From NCBI GenBank assembly GCA_029785825.1, contig JAFLYY010000001.1, positions 961,374-1,025,373 on the forward strand: a stretch of DNA of 64,000 nucleotides, read 5' to 3'. A program made the position numbers and the translations under genes. The notes beneath the pieces were generated by a model that had not been told where the DNA came from, made no database searches, and was given only the letters and a program-made list of their open reading frames with translations. Origin of the DNA: Nitrososphaerota archaeon (GTDB lineage: Archaea; Thermoproteota; Nitrososphaeria; Nitrososphaerales; Gagatemarchaeaceae). Positions 27,801 through 33,659 of the stretch are shown here, in pieces; position 1 is the first letter of the stretch, and each line of letters starts with the position of its first letter.

Positions 27801-29176
27801 AGGTATCCAGAGGTGGTGTTCATGTAAAGGGTCGTCCCCCCGACCCCGGTCACGTACGGGTCGGTCGAGGGATAGATCGCTCCTCCGTACGGGGAGGTCT
27901 GCCCGAAGGCCTGGTCGTAGGCTCCCCAGTCCCCGCTGGCGGCAAAGACGGTGATCCCCTGGGCGGCCGCCTGCTGCATCACCTGGTCGAGCCACGGGTA
28001 GTTCTCCCCGAAGACCGGGGCCACTGCGGCGGAGGAAGCGATGTCGTTCTCGGGGATCCCCCAGCTGTTGGAGATGATGTTGTTGGAGGTGGGGCTTCCG
28101 TAGGAGTTGACCGCGGCCTCCTCGGCGTCATAGAGCGCCTGCGCGTTGTTCGAGCCGATGTACAGGTTGATCTTGGCTCCGGGGGCGAGGGCGTGCGCCC
28201 ACTCCACGTCGAGCGCGATCTCGACGTTCCAGCCAGTCACTATGCCCATTGTCATGTTGCACGGGCCGTCGATGCATATCGTGTTCACAGACGTGGTAGG
28301 GATGCCGAACTGCTGGCTGAAGTTGTTGAGCTCGTCCTGGATGTACGGGTCGCCGTAGGCGTCCACGATGGCGATAGTCACCCCGGTCCCGTTGATGTTG
28401 CGGTTGTACAGCGAGGTGAGGTTGTAGCTCTGGGCGATCTCCGAAGGAGAATAGGCGAAGAAGTTCCCGGGGGTCTGGCCGGGGTTCTCGTAGCTCTGAT
28501 AGAGGGTCCTGTAGAGCGGGACAGCCCCGTGCGCCTGACCGGACGACTGCCAGTTGTCCATGCCGTAGATCATCAGGAGGTTTCCGAACTGGTCGGGGAG
28601 CTTCGCCTGCGAAGACGCAGAGTAGAAGCTAGCCCCTTTGTACTGGTAGTCCTGTATCTGGGTCTTGAGCGCCTGGTCGAACTCGCTCACCGAGCCGTGG
28701 GCCTGCAGGACGAACTGGTCCGGGTTGAGGCTGACGCTGCCAGGGGAGACCTGCCCGCCCGTCGTCACGGTGATGCCGTACTGCGCCAGATACGACTGGA
28801 GCTGTGCGAGCTCGCCGGCGTCCGGACCGAAGAGCGTGTCGTACTGCTGCGCGGTGAGGTACTTGTGGTAGTAAGGAGAACCTGGGTCGTTCATCTGCGC
28901 CAGGAACTCGTCGAGCTGCTTGACGTTCGTCGCAGGGAGGACGAAGCTCACGCTCATGTTCGCTGTCGGGGCGGTCAGCCCGACCTCCTTGGCGTAGCTC
29001 AGGACGGACGGGAGCTGCGTGGTGATCGTCGCGTAGGAGTTGGACCCTCCGCCAGACGCGAAGCTGACGAGGACCAAGGCGTTCGAAAAACCGGTCACTG
29101 ACAGCAGGACGAGCGCGAGCAGAGCGGCCAGCTTCCTGCTAGAGCCACGCGAGCGATGACGTGGGCGGTGACTCAT
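21809..29176 (-). CDS. Secreted sedolisin (S53) protease fused to a peptide-binding domain and a beta-helix
   Basis: The protein has 2455 residues. Signal region 14-40. Residues about 70-215 are a pro-kumamolisin activation domain ('FVLPATNVKQLDEFLAQMND', 'SPYYHKYLT'). The S53 catalytic domain spans about 235-620, with all expected residues: E319 and D323 in 'WNVEIALDVEW', oxyanion D416 in 'ASGDWG', Ser545 in 'GGTSVGSPSW', and the C-terminal Ca site 'FHDVTVG...GWDPLTGIGSP'. From about 640 to 1240 follows an oligopeptide-binding (SBP_bac_5) domain with 'SLDPATAFYG' and 'VTFSDGSKLSAYDA'. Then come Ig-like domains and a long right-handed beta-helix with many 'GNGxDGFxLL' turns. There is no C-terminal helix, so it is probably released or held non-covalently. 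ATG start; a perfect palindrome lies just upstream. It leads the minus-strand run of three surface genes. Confidence 0.9.
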   Translation of the reverse strand: MSHRPRHRSRGSSRKLAALLALVLLSVTGFSNALVLVSFASGGGSNSYATITTQLPSVLSYAKEVGLTAPTANMSVSFVLPATNVKQLDEFLAQMNDPGSPYYHKYLTAQQYDTLFGPDAGELAQLQSYLAQYGITVTTGGQVSPGSVSLNPDQFVLQAHGSVSEFDQALKTQIQDYQYKGASFYSASSQAKLPDQFGNLLMIYGMDNWQSSGQAHGAVPLYRTLYQSYENPGQTPGNFFAYSPSEIAQSYNLTSLYNRNINGTGVTIAIVDAYGDPYIQDELNNFSQQFGIPTTSVNTICIDGPCNMTMGIVTGWNVEIALDVEWAHALAPGAKINLYIGSNNAQALYDAEEAAVNSYGSPTSNNIISNSWGIPENDIASSAAVAPVFGENYPWLDQVMQQAAAQGITVFAASGDWGAYDQAFGQTSPYGGAIYPSTDPYVTGVGGTTLYMNTTSGYLSPPFMNATGGYGTETAWSWNNLYGWGTGGGYSTLFSQPAWQSGPGVTANGARGAPDVAWDADVQTGVAVDVSCGKGMCGYIVGGTSVGSPSWAASMALIDQAAAHPLGYINPTLYSILNNPAEYAKAFHDVTVGNNNPYQAGTGWDPLTGIGSPNVGELSQILSKSGSSQLSVQAGLDLVGGSYGPSNPNVLVDESTGSAPDSLDPATAFYGQDVSYLNAVFQDLVEMNGTSGTQFVPALASSYTTGSNYTVFQIRSNVTFSDGSKLSAYDAWFSIARLLYENAPSGIAPFNWNQVLYNLTAGAPLGSGSYSFSSCGAAFPWGARNAIAAVTGEPANLDTQASCNIAVKFFDNMLSNFDPTNATYDSIMSYPSQALVAYNSSTFEAKYLGALGTFAPQFWSGFTGAQIVDPAYVDAHGGVQNNTENGWFNSNGGPGTGPYMVQSVGPGLTPIVLVANPNYWGSGDPSLKGTVLGQAMIPEVVISPWSNLSQAFNDFGTNQAQLSAAPISNWGNMYNGYLKDYFSFDQILRNLGPFDFALFLAMNSHALPLNIADFRKGVADALNYTALNAPNYFQGTPYGSEFLGPLVPGDGSSYNPGGLPIPAQNTTAAYDYFEAAGYQGNFYIEVPTTFTLSNGTSVLAGSSIGDSSGTLLASIPYYYVPPLQGNTYSTLQSSLGVFGINVTAVGVNSSYYGQLMSSPSTFPNFMGFGWGADFQYPFGESVFNPLMSPSPYNGYFDNSTVQAEVNACIFPPTPTAASTCDSTLYSMAAQNQIFVWTPIPNGTYIFAQPYVKGLFNNQWVGDWYNTMYYSPVALQSSSLIQNPAQSVPYGSTVEVTASVTAKGLSGSVTVGTGTVTATVTLPNGKPYVTGLPLSFNSTTGQWSGRFPVNSTAAPGEWSVTVDAVNGTQSGAGYATASVGDGVTVFSPLYPYWLPGQSVPVAAVVTAPDGTEVTSGTFTATFNLGTPSGPSEGSVPLSYQCGLNFSGAPGCMWVGTFNIPSNPGQGPWVMTVGGTDSSGNQGSAYFWLNVGLDVFPFTDSPSYVVGDPISIYASTGAMSGNFSAVVSGGGNVLGTVPLTFDFLTGLWSGTFQTVAGMPSGFYTVTVQGDTVNGYSGEFSTVVRVAPSSLTVTGSTSSARVSASANVGNGELISARLSYPNGAPVTTGSVAAEVSIGADGASFGGYYLQLTYDSATGTWVNPSEAPVLSQPYAVAGNYSVSIGGYDGAGDAGSGATSFFVTLPTHAPVSITNSSGFTSANGVVGGNGSASNPYVIAGLNTTSISLSGNYSSSYVIVDNWVQGSSGNGITLNTPYATSPMVVVDYALSNAGDGVFQNSSATVGSILSVGNGKDGFALLNFPPTGGSSALANDVALLNGKDGFGILGNDGTGVAVVNDQSYGNGANGIFVQDPQAVGAFVAGDIAVGNRLAGVNVTGADTGGPVYVFSNTASYDGAGIAVDGQGQNLNGPFPCPVASCSGVFLGSNMVYSDGVGVLATNNSVVLSQGDFALGNGVGFQADSSVVSVTGAVAFGNPDGGILLNQQAPGNTLVNFPPFYDKTGCNCNFTSVVAGSSAYFNGNATSGTGPGIGFTDEQGVLSFGNLAVFGGSDGFQYNNVNYSISAFDTSGANLGNGVALNGAQGGKVAISYAGGMSFGLCGPYVCVGPSLQVPGNGNDGFLLNASKFQGALSGFDVGFAGDQAAGNGNNGIEVTGSTGTNVFTGTQTFKNSNDGILVSGPGGNDTITAGMSAYNGMNGIELAGGTQGDKVFNYSAYGNGWACNPSAGCEQAAGVFITDSSNNTVQGGSIGGTGVASPAVGFGVAINGSSAAGNMISGSNIQNDEAGIGFIDTANNTATNNDIAYNQICIYLQNGANNNYANNNCNNDKVNVYSPPALDQSFVTLGTPAETVLAGSNYLNVTYSNQLLYNLPAIVFFEVDNATTGQEVQVVAVSLSLNSFGSGSVYLGVQTLAPGTYTITSFVTTLSDVPVSLSTTVTVVVG

Positions 29177-29211
29177 CAGTTAGGGGACCTCACTGATGTA
29201 TCGCCCGTGTA

Positions 29212-29232
29212 TCAAATATGACACATATTTGA
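29212..29232. promoter_or_regulatory. Perfect 21-base palindrome before the sedolisin gene
   Basis: TCAAATATG-ACA-CATATTTGA has fully complementary 9-base arms around a 3-base centre. It is 36-56 bases upstream of the ATG at 29176 and supplies the most TATA-like sequence there. It therefore looks like an operator overlapping the promoter. Confidence 0.6.
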
Positions 29233-29344
29233 GCATTAGGTGCCTCGGCGAACTGCGCGATTAGGATAGAGAATCACATGTTTTCCTGAGGCCGAGACTG
29301 CATGTTTTCTAAGAAACCGAGCGCTGTCGTCGTCCGGCAGACCA

Positions 29345-30253
29345 TCAGAGGTAGACTGCTGCCGCTATGGCGAGCAGAGAGAAGACCAAAGGCAGCGGGA
29401 GCGCGGGGAGGGCCTCGTGACTCCCCGAGTGGAGGAGGGCGAGGGTCAGGGAGAACCCCGCTACGACTGCGACGGAGGCCATCAGGCCGGCGGCAGGGCT
29501 GAACAGGAAGCCCATCGAAGCCATCAGGGAGTAGAAGAACAGGTCGCCGAACCCTATCCCGGTCCCGCCCACGCTGACCAAGAACATCCGCTCCAGCCTG
29601 TCGGGCATAGCCGAGACAGCTTTGGCGAGCGGGCCCCTCAGTACCGCGAATGCGTCCCAGGCTGCGTAGGCGATGGGGAGGAGGATGAGCGTAGTCAGAG
29701 GGAGGTAGATCGCGCAGGCGACCGCAAGGCCTGCGGTCAGGTACGAGCCGAAGAGGAAGGAGAGCGCAGGAGGGGCCTTCCCGGCGGCGGAGAGGACGTA
29801 GACGGCCCAGAGCACGCAGGGGACGAGCGCCGCCAGAAAAGGTCCGAGGGGTCCCAGCGACAGGAGCCCCACCGCCACCCCTCCGTAGCCGAGGCCCGCT
29901 GATATGGGCAACCAGAGCCTCCCTCTGTGCCCCCTCAGCAGCAGATAGGCCAGCAGGAACGTGGCGACGGCCGTCAGAGCTACGAAGGCGAGGCCGGAGG
30001 CGGCCAGGCCGCCGGGCGAGGGACCCAGCGGCTTGACCTGGTAGGGAGTGGAGGCGCCGCCGAGCACCACGTGGGTGATGTTGGAAGCGGTCCCCAGGCC
30101 CTGGACCTGGACGACGGCTGCGAGCGGACGGTTGATGTAGAAGAGGAAGAAGGCGAAGAGAAGCTGGGCCGCGACGTAGGCTGTGGGGAACAGCAAGCCT
30201 CCCCGGGCCTCCGGCGGGTCTGAGGTGGCGCGACCGGCGGGGGAAGAGGTCAT
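29345..30253 (-). CDS. Presenilin-like aspartyl intramembrane protease (A22 family)
   Basis: The 302-residue protein has about nine membrane helices. The three family signatures occur in order. 'AAWDAF' carries Asp200, in place of the usual YD. 'GIGFGDLFFYSLM' carries the GxGD motif with Asp237. The PALP motif is at 283-286 ('HEALPALPLPL'). The family cleaves membrane-spanning helices and includes archaeal presenilin homologues. I chose ATG 30253. The frame is open further upstream to 30547, but that part is Arg/Ser-rich and crosses the divergent RHH gene's promoter. A plausible role is clearing signal-peptide remnants or membrane stubs left by the many secreted proteins nearby (inference). 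Confidence 0.85.
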   Translation of the reverse strand: MTSSPAGRATSDPPEARGGLLFPTAYVAAQLLFAFFLFYINRPLAAVVQVQGLGTASNITHVVLGGASTPYQVKPLGPSPGGLAASGLAFVALTAVATFLLAYLLLRGHRGRLWLPISAGLGYGGVAVGLLSLGPLGPFLAALVPCVLWAVYVLSAAGKAPPALSFLFGSYLTAGLAVACAIYLPLTTLILLPIAYAAWDAFAVLRGPLAKAVSAMPDRLERMFLVSVGGTGIGFGDLFFYSLMASMGFLFSPAAGLMASVAVVAGFSLTLALLHSGSHEALPALPLPLVFSLLAIAAAVYL

Positions 30254-30376
30254 GTGCGAGAGCGGGCCCGAGGGCCTGTCTGCGGCGGGGGCGGTCGGCG
30301 CTTTCAGCCTGATGTGCAAGGCGATGCACACCAATGTGACATGTTTTCTATGTTTTCGGAATCTGGGGTTCATCCT

Positions 30377-30386
30377 GCTTATAATC
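30377..30386 (+). promoter_or_regulatory. TATA-like box for the small RHH gene
   Basis: GCTTATAATC lies about 37 bases before TTG 30418. A purine-rich GAGGAGGAA follows between box and start, so this gene seems to combine a promoter close by with a real ribosome-binding site. Confidence 0.5.
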
Positions 30387-30417
30387 GGCCCGCGTAGAGG
30401 ACGAGGAGGAACGAGAT

Positions 30418-30594
30418 TTGAGCAACAAGAAGACGGACGGATACAGGACGATACGCATCCAGGATGCGATCTATGCCGAGATCGAAAAGATGACGAAGGA
30501 AGAGGACTCGTTCTACAGGAGCGTCTCCGAGTTCGTGCACGAATCACTCCGGATCAGGCTGCAGGAGATCCGGCAGGGTAGAAAGAAGAGCTAG
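30418..30594 (+). CDS. Small ribbon-helix-helix (CopG/MetJ-like) protein
   Basis: The 58-residue product begins at TTG behind a strong GGAGG motif. 'YRTIRIQDAIYAEIEKM' is the beta-strand plus first helix and 'FYRSVSEFVHESLRIRLQEI' the second helix of an RHH DNA-binding fold; the tail is basic ('RQGRKKS'). RHH proteins act as dimers, often as autorepressors or antitoxins. No toxin partner is recognisable: the next gene ends tail to tail with this one and also carries an RHH-like segment. Target unknown. Confidence 0.75.
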   Translation: MSNKKTDGYRTIRIQDAIYAEIEKMTKEEDSFYRSVSEFVHESLRIRLQEIRQGRKKS

Positions 30595-30959
30595 GCGCAG
30601 CCGTCGGCGTCGGCCGTGGCCTGGATTCCCTGTGCGACGATTATGCTGATGAAGGAGTCCAGCGAAATGTCCTTCTGGCTAGCATAGCTCTTGCAGAACT
30701 TCATCAGCTCCGCCGGCAGATGGACCACGAGGTCCCCCCCAACGCCCTTGTTGCGAGCTTGGTCTGGAGTCTCCTTCCGGCGGGGCGCTCTGGCTGCGGC
30801 GAAGGCGCTTGACGGCGCGAAGTATGGGAGATGGTCGTAGGGCCTCCTGTGGACCAGAAGCTGCGAAGTGCCCAGGCTGAAGGATAGTACCAGCATAAGC
30901 GCTAGCGAGACAGCCTTGGTTGAGCGTTTGGGTCCGCCCGCGGTCTCCTGCGCATGCAA
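30591..30959 (-). CDS. Small protein with a hydrophobic N-terminal segment and an RHH-like C-terminus
   Basis: Start chosen at TTG 30959, about 34 bases after a clear TATATA box; the frame is open further upstream but lies before the promoter. The 122 residues hold a hydrophobic stretch near 15-35 ('AVSLALMLVLSFSLGTSQLL'), a basic linker, then 'GDLVVHLPAELMKFCKSYAS' and 'ISLDSFISIIVAQGI', which fit a CopG-like strand-helix-helix. If both parts are real, this is a membrane-tethered DNA-binding protein, which would be unusual. Its stop overlaps the convergent RHH gene by 4 bases. Confidence 0.5.
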   Translation of the reverse strand: MHAQETAGGPKRSTKAVSLALMLVLSFSLGTSQLLVHRRPYDHLPYFAPSSAFAAARAPRRKETPDQARNKGVGGDLVVHLPAELMKFCKSYASQKDISLDSFISIIVAQGIQATADADGCA

Positions 30960-30988
30960 CTGCGCGTCGGCTCGCGTCCGAAGGCTGA

Positions 30989-30998
30989 CTATATAACG
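30989..30998 (-). promoter_or_regulatory. TATA box for the membrane/RHH protein
   Basis: On the minus strand the sequence reads GTTATATAG, centred about 34 bases before TTG 30959. Confidence 0.5.
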
Positions 30999-30999
30999 C

Positions 31000-31277
31000 T
31001 GCTTTGCCGGAAGGGCACGGCGTGACGCGACGCCTCGACTGACGCCGGCATCGGCGTTCGTCACCTAGCGCTGGGCGGCGCGCTCAGGTCCATACGACAG
31101 GGACAGGAAGGCCGAGCTTGCGGCGACGCGGCCGAGGCGATCGGCCCGACGGACACAAGGGAGGAGCTCGCCAGGGCTCCTGCCGAGTAGGACACTTTCC
31201 GCCTCGCCAAGGTCATCGTCGAAACGCGCCCTGGCCCGTTTCTGCGTGCCGCCATGATGCCATAGAGCTGGAGCCTT
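31000..31277. other. Spacer with no supported gene
   Basis: The stretch lies between a minus-strand promoter and the end of the ATPase gene. Only short open frames without family features occur on either strand. Confidence 0.4.
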
Positions 31278-32531
31278 TCAGAGGAGCGCGAACTCCCAGG
31301 CGGGAATCGCTTCCGCTCCTTCGACCGCTCCGCGCTCCATCGTGACGAGCAGCTTCCGCTTGACCCTCCCGTCGAACTTCCTGTCGAAGAGCCTGAGCTG
31401 CCTGGCGTCGGTCCCTCTTTCCTTCACCTCGACGGCCGTAAGTCCCTCCCCTTCTGGGAGGACGAAGTCCACTTCAAAGCCGTCTCTGTAGAAGAACCTC
31501 GCGTCGGTCTTGACGAGCACGAAGTTCTCGAGGAGCTTCGCAGGGTTCTCCTGACCGGAGGCCAGAGCCAGGTCCGGGGTCCCGAGATAGACCTTCTTCG
31601 CCTTTCGGGCGCTGGCCACGGGGCTCCCTCTATAGTTGTAGACCGATCTCGTGAGAAGGCCGTATTCTAGGTATCCGAAGTAGTCGGAGACGACCCGCTG
31701 ATCCCTTCCGAGGTTCTTCGAGACCTCTCTGTAGTTCGTTATCGCCCCCGGGTTCGCAGCCACGATATAGAAGAGCGCCCTCAGAAGTTCGACGTCCCGG
31801 AGCCCGAACTCAGACGGCAGGTCCCGGTAGATCACCCTCTCGACTATGCCTTCCCTGATGTAGTTCCTGGCGCGCTCTTCGTCCTCCTCACCGACCAGCT
31901 CAGGGAATGAGCCATATCTGAGGTACCTATGGAAGAGCGGGGCCAGATCCCTGTCCCAGAGCCTGGGGTTCATCTTGATGTCTCTCACCGCCTTCCCCGA
32001 AAGCTCAAGGAACTCCTCGAATGAGAGCGGTCCGACCAGAAGAGAGAGCATCCTCCCAGCCATGCTCTCCCTCGACCTCCTGCGGAGGGGGACCGACGCG
32101 GACCCGGTCAGGACGAACTTCAAGTTGGGGTATAGGTCGTAGTGCAACTTGACTTTGTCCTCCCAGTCCTCTGCCTTCTGGATCTCGTCGAAGAAAATGT
32201 AGATGCGGCCGGCCGAGGACTCGAAGGCCCTGTTCAACACCACCCTCTGGTAGGCGTCAAGCACCGCGTCGATGCTCGACGGGGCTTCGTCGAACGAGAA
32301 GTAGAGGATGCTCTTAGGGCTCGTCCCGCTCCTGAGGAGCTTGTCGATCAGCTGGTAGATCAGGACCGTCTTGCCCATCCTTCTCATCCCCCAGATGAGG
32401 GTCGCCTGCCGCCTTTCGAGCTCCTTCTCCGCAGCGTAGTACGCCTTCCTTCTGAACCGCTCGAGAAGCGCTTCCCTCACTTTCCCTGTGGTCCACCAGG
32501 GGTTGAACCGGGCGAGTTCCGAGGACTCCAT
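31278..32531 (-). CDS. AAA-family ATPase with DUF4143-type C-terminal domain
   Basis: The 417-residue protein has Walker A 'WGMRRMGKT' near residue 50, Walker B 'IYIFFDEIQKAEDWE' near 115, and sensor 'FVLTGSASVPL' near 140. A winged-helix-like region follows. The C-terminal 'DGFEVDFVL...LTAVEVKE' has the D...E-x-K spacing of a restriction-endonuclease-like fold, typical of DUF4143 proteins. These are abundant in archaea and bacteria, often mobile and of uncertain function; links to toxin-antitoxin or defence have been proposed. It is a single gene with its own AT-rich palindromic promoter, which contrasts with the GC-rich surroundings and suggests self-regulation. Confidence 0.85.
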   Translation of the reverse strand: MESSELARFNPWWTTGKVREALLERFRRKAYYAAEKELERRQATLIWGMRRMGKTVLIYQLIDKLLRSGTSPKSILYFSFDEAPSSIDAVLDAYQRVVLNRAFESSAGRIYIFFDEIQKAEDWEDKVKLHYDLYPNLKFVLTGSASVPLRRRSRESMAGRMLSLLVGPLSFEEFLELSGKAVRDIKMNPRLWDRDLAPLFHRYLRYGSFPELVGEEDEERARNYIREGIVERVIYRDLPSEFGLRDVELLRALFYIVAANPGAITNYREVSKNLGRDQRVVSDYFGYLEYGLLTRSVYNYRGSPVASARKAKKVYLGTPDLALASGQENPAKLLENFVLVKTDARFFYRDGFEVDFVLPEGEGLTAVEVKERGTDARQLRLFDRKFDGRVKRKLLVTMERGAVEGAEAIPAWEFALL

Positions 32532-32550
32532 TCCGTAGCAGTTTGATGCT

Positions 32551-32590
32551 ATAACTACTTAAAAGTTATGATGGTATGATGTCATAACTT
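32551..32590. promoter_or_regulatory. Nested inverted repeats in the ATPase promoter
   Basis: AAGTTATGA (32563-32571) and TCATAACTT (32582-32590) are perfect complements around a 10-base spacer. A further ATAACT at 32551-32556 pairs with AGTTAT at 32564-32569. Between them lies TTTTAAG, a TATA-like element on the minus strand about 30 bases from the ATG at 32531. The three half-sites look like operator copies. Confidence 0.55.
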
Positions 32591-32814
32591 CGGACATTTC
32601 CGTCTGTCCGTTCCGGCCCCCCATCGCCATGTAGTGACTTGTCACCCCCGCATGGCTTGCCCCTGAGAGTCGTTCTCGATCTGCCGGCAAACCAACGCTC
32701 AACCCCGGCCCGGGGCACCTTACGCTAGGACTCGATCCGCTTCGAGCCACAGAGCGGAGAGTAGCGCGCCCGTGTATCGGGTCCACCACACCTCAGCCGG
32801 GAGCGTCCGGCCCC

Positions 32815-33420
32815 TTGGCTCGCATTGAGAACTCGAGGATTTGTGTGACCGGAGGTCGGCGGGGGCTAGCCGCGGCCAAAGGGCTCTTCCCACAGGCGCA
32901 GATGCTCCGCGCGGGAGCGGAGGAGCACGACAAGCTCATGGCGTACGCGCTTTCACTCACCCACCTGGTGAACGCTGCCTTCGTCTCGACCCTGGCCGAG
33001 GGGATTGGGGTCGAGCGGTTCGAGGGGGTTGCGCCCCCGCTGGGGGCGACTCGGTTGGATCTGGGCAAGGCCGTACTTTCGCAAGATCCGTCGCTACTTT
33101 CCCAGACACAGACCGACGACCCCCTCGTGTCTGGAGTTCTGTCCCCGGTCATCGCCGAGCTCCAGAGGTTGGCGAGGGCGGTGACGAAGGAGGATGTGGC
33201 CGGCCTTGAAGAGAAGTCCGCTTCGCTCGCGGGGGAGTTTCCTAGAGGCGAACTCGAAAGGGCCCTTCGTGGCGTGTACCCGGTTGCTGATGTGGCGCCA
33301 GTCAGCAGGGGCGGCTTTCGCCTTGGTAAGAAGGACCTCAAGCGCCTCGAGAACGCGGGACCTCGGCCAGTCCCGACGCCGCACGGCGGCCACGACGGCG
33401 GTTACGGCAATCGCGGGTAG
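32815..33420 (+). pseudogene. Truncated prephenate dehydrogenase (C-terminal dimerisation domain only)
   Basis: The 201-codon frame reads 'EEHDKLMAYALSLTHLVNAAF' followed by helices with 'SQTQTDDPLVSGVL'. This is the all-helical second domain of TyrA-type dehydrogenases, including the His-Asp pair before 'LMAY'. The NAD-binding Rossmann half and its GxGxxG motif are absent: upstream bases in all frames give no match. No promoter or good start is visible; the first possible start (TTG 32815) falls inside the domain boundary. I therefore call it a remnant, though a free-standing domain cannot be excluded. Confidence 0.65.
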
Positions 33421-33659
33421 CCTTGAGGCGACAAAGACCACCCGGCTCCACACAAGAGGAAGCCGTGGAAACGACGCGGGAAACGGTGAGAGTGACCTTT
33501 CGTCCACGGCGACTTGACGCTGTCGAACCCCAGAACCAGCGACGCTGACATCCGGTTCTCACAAAGGTCTGCCGTGGGCGGGACGCGGACCTGCATCTGT
33601 GGGTTCAGATTCATTCAGGGAAGGCGCTGGCCGGGCGGCCGGGGCCGGAAGACACGCCC

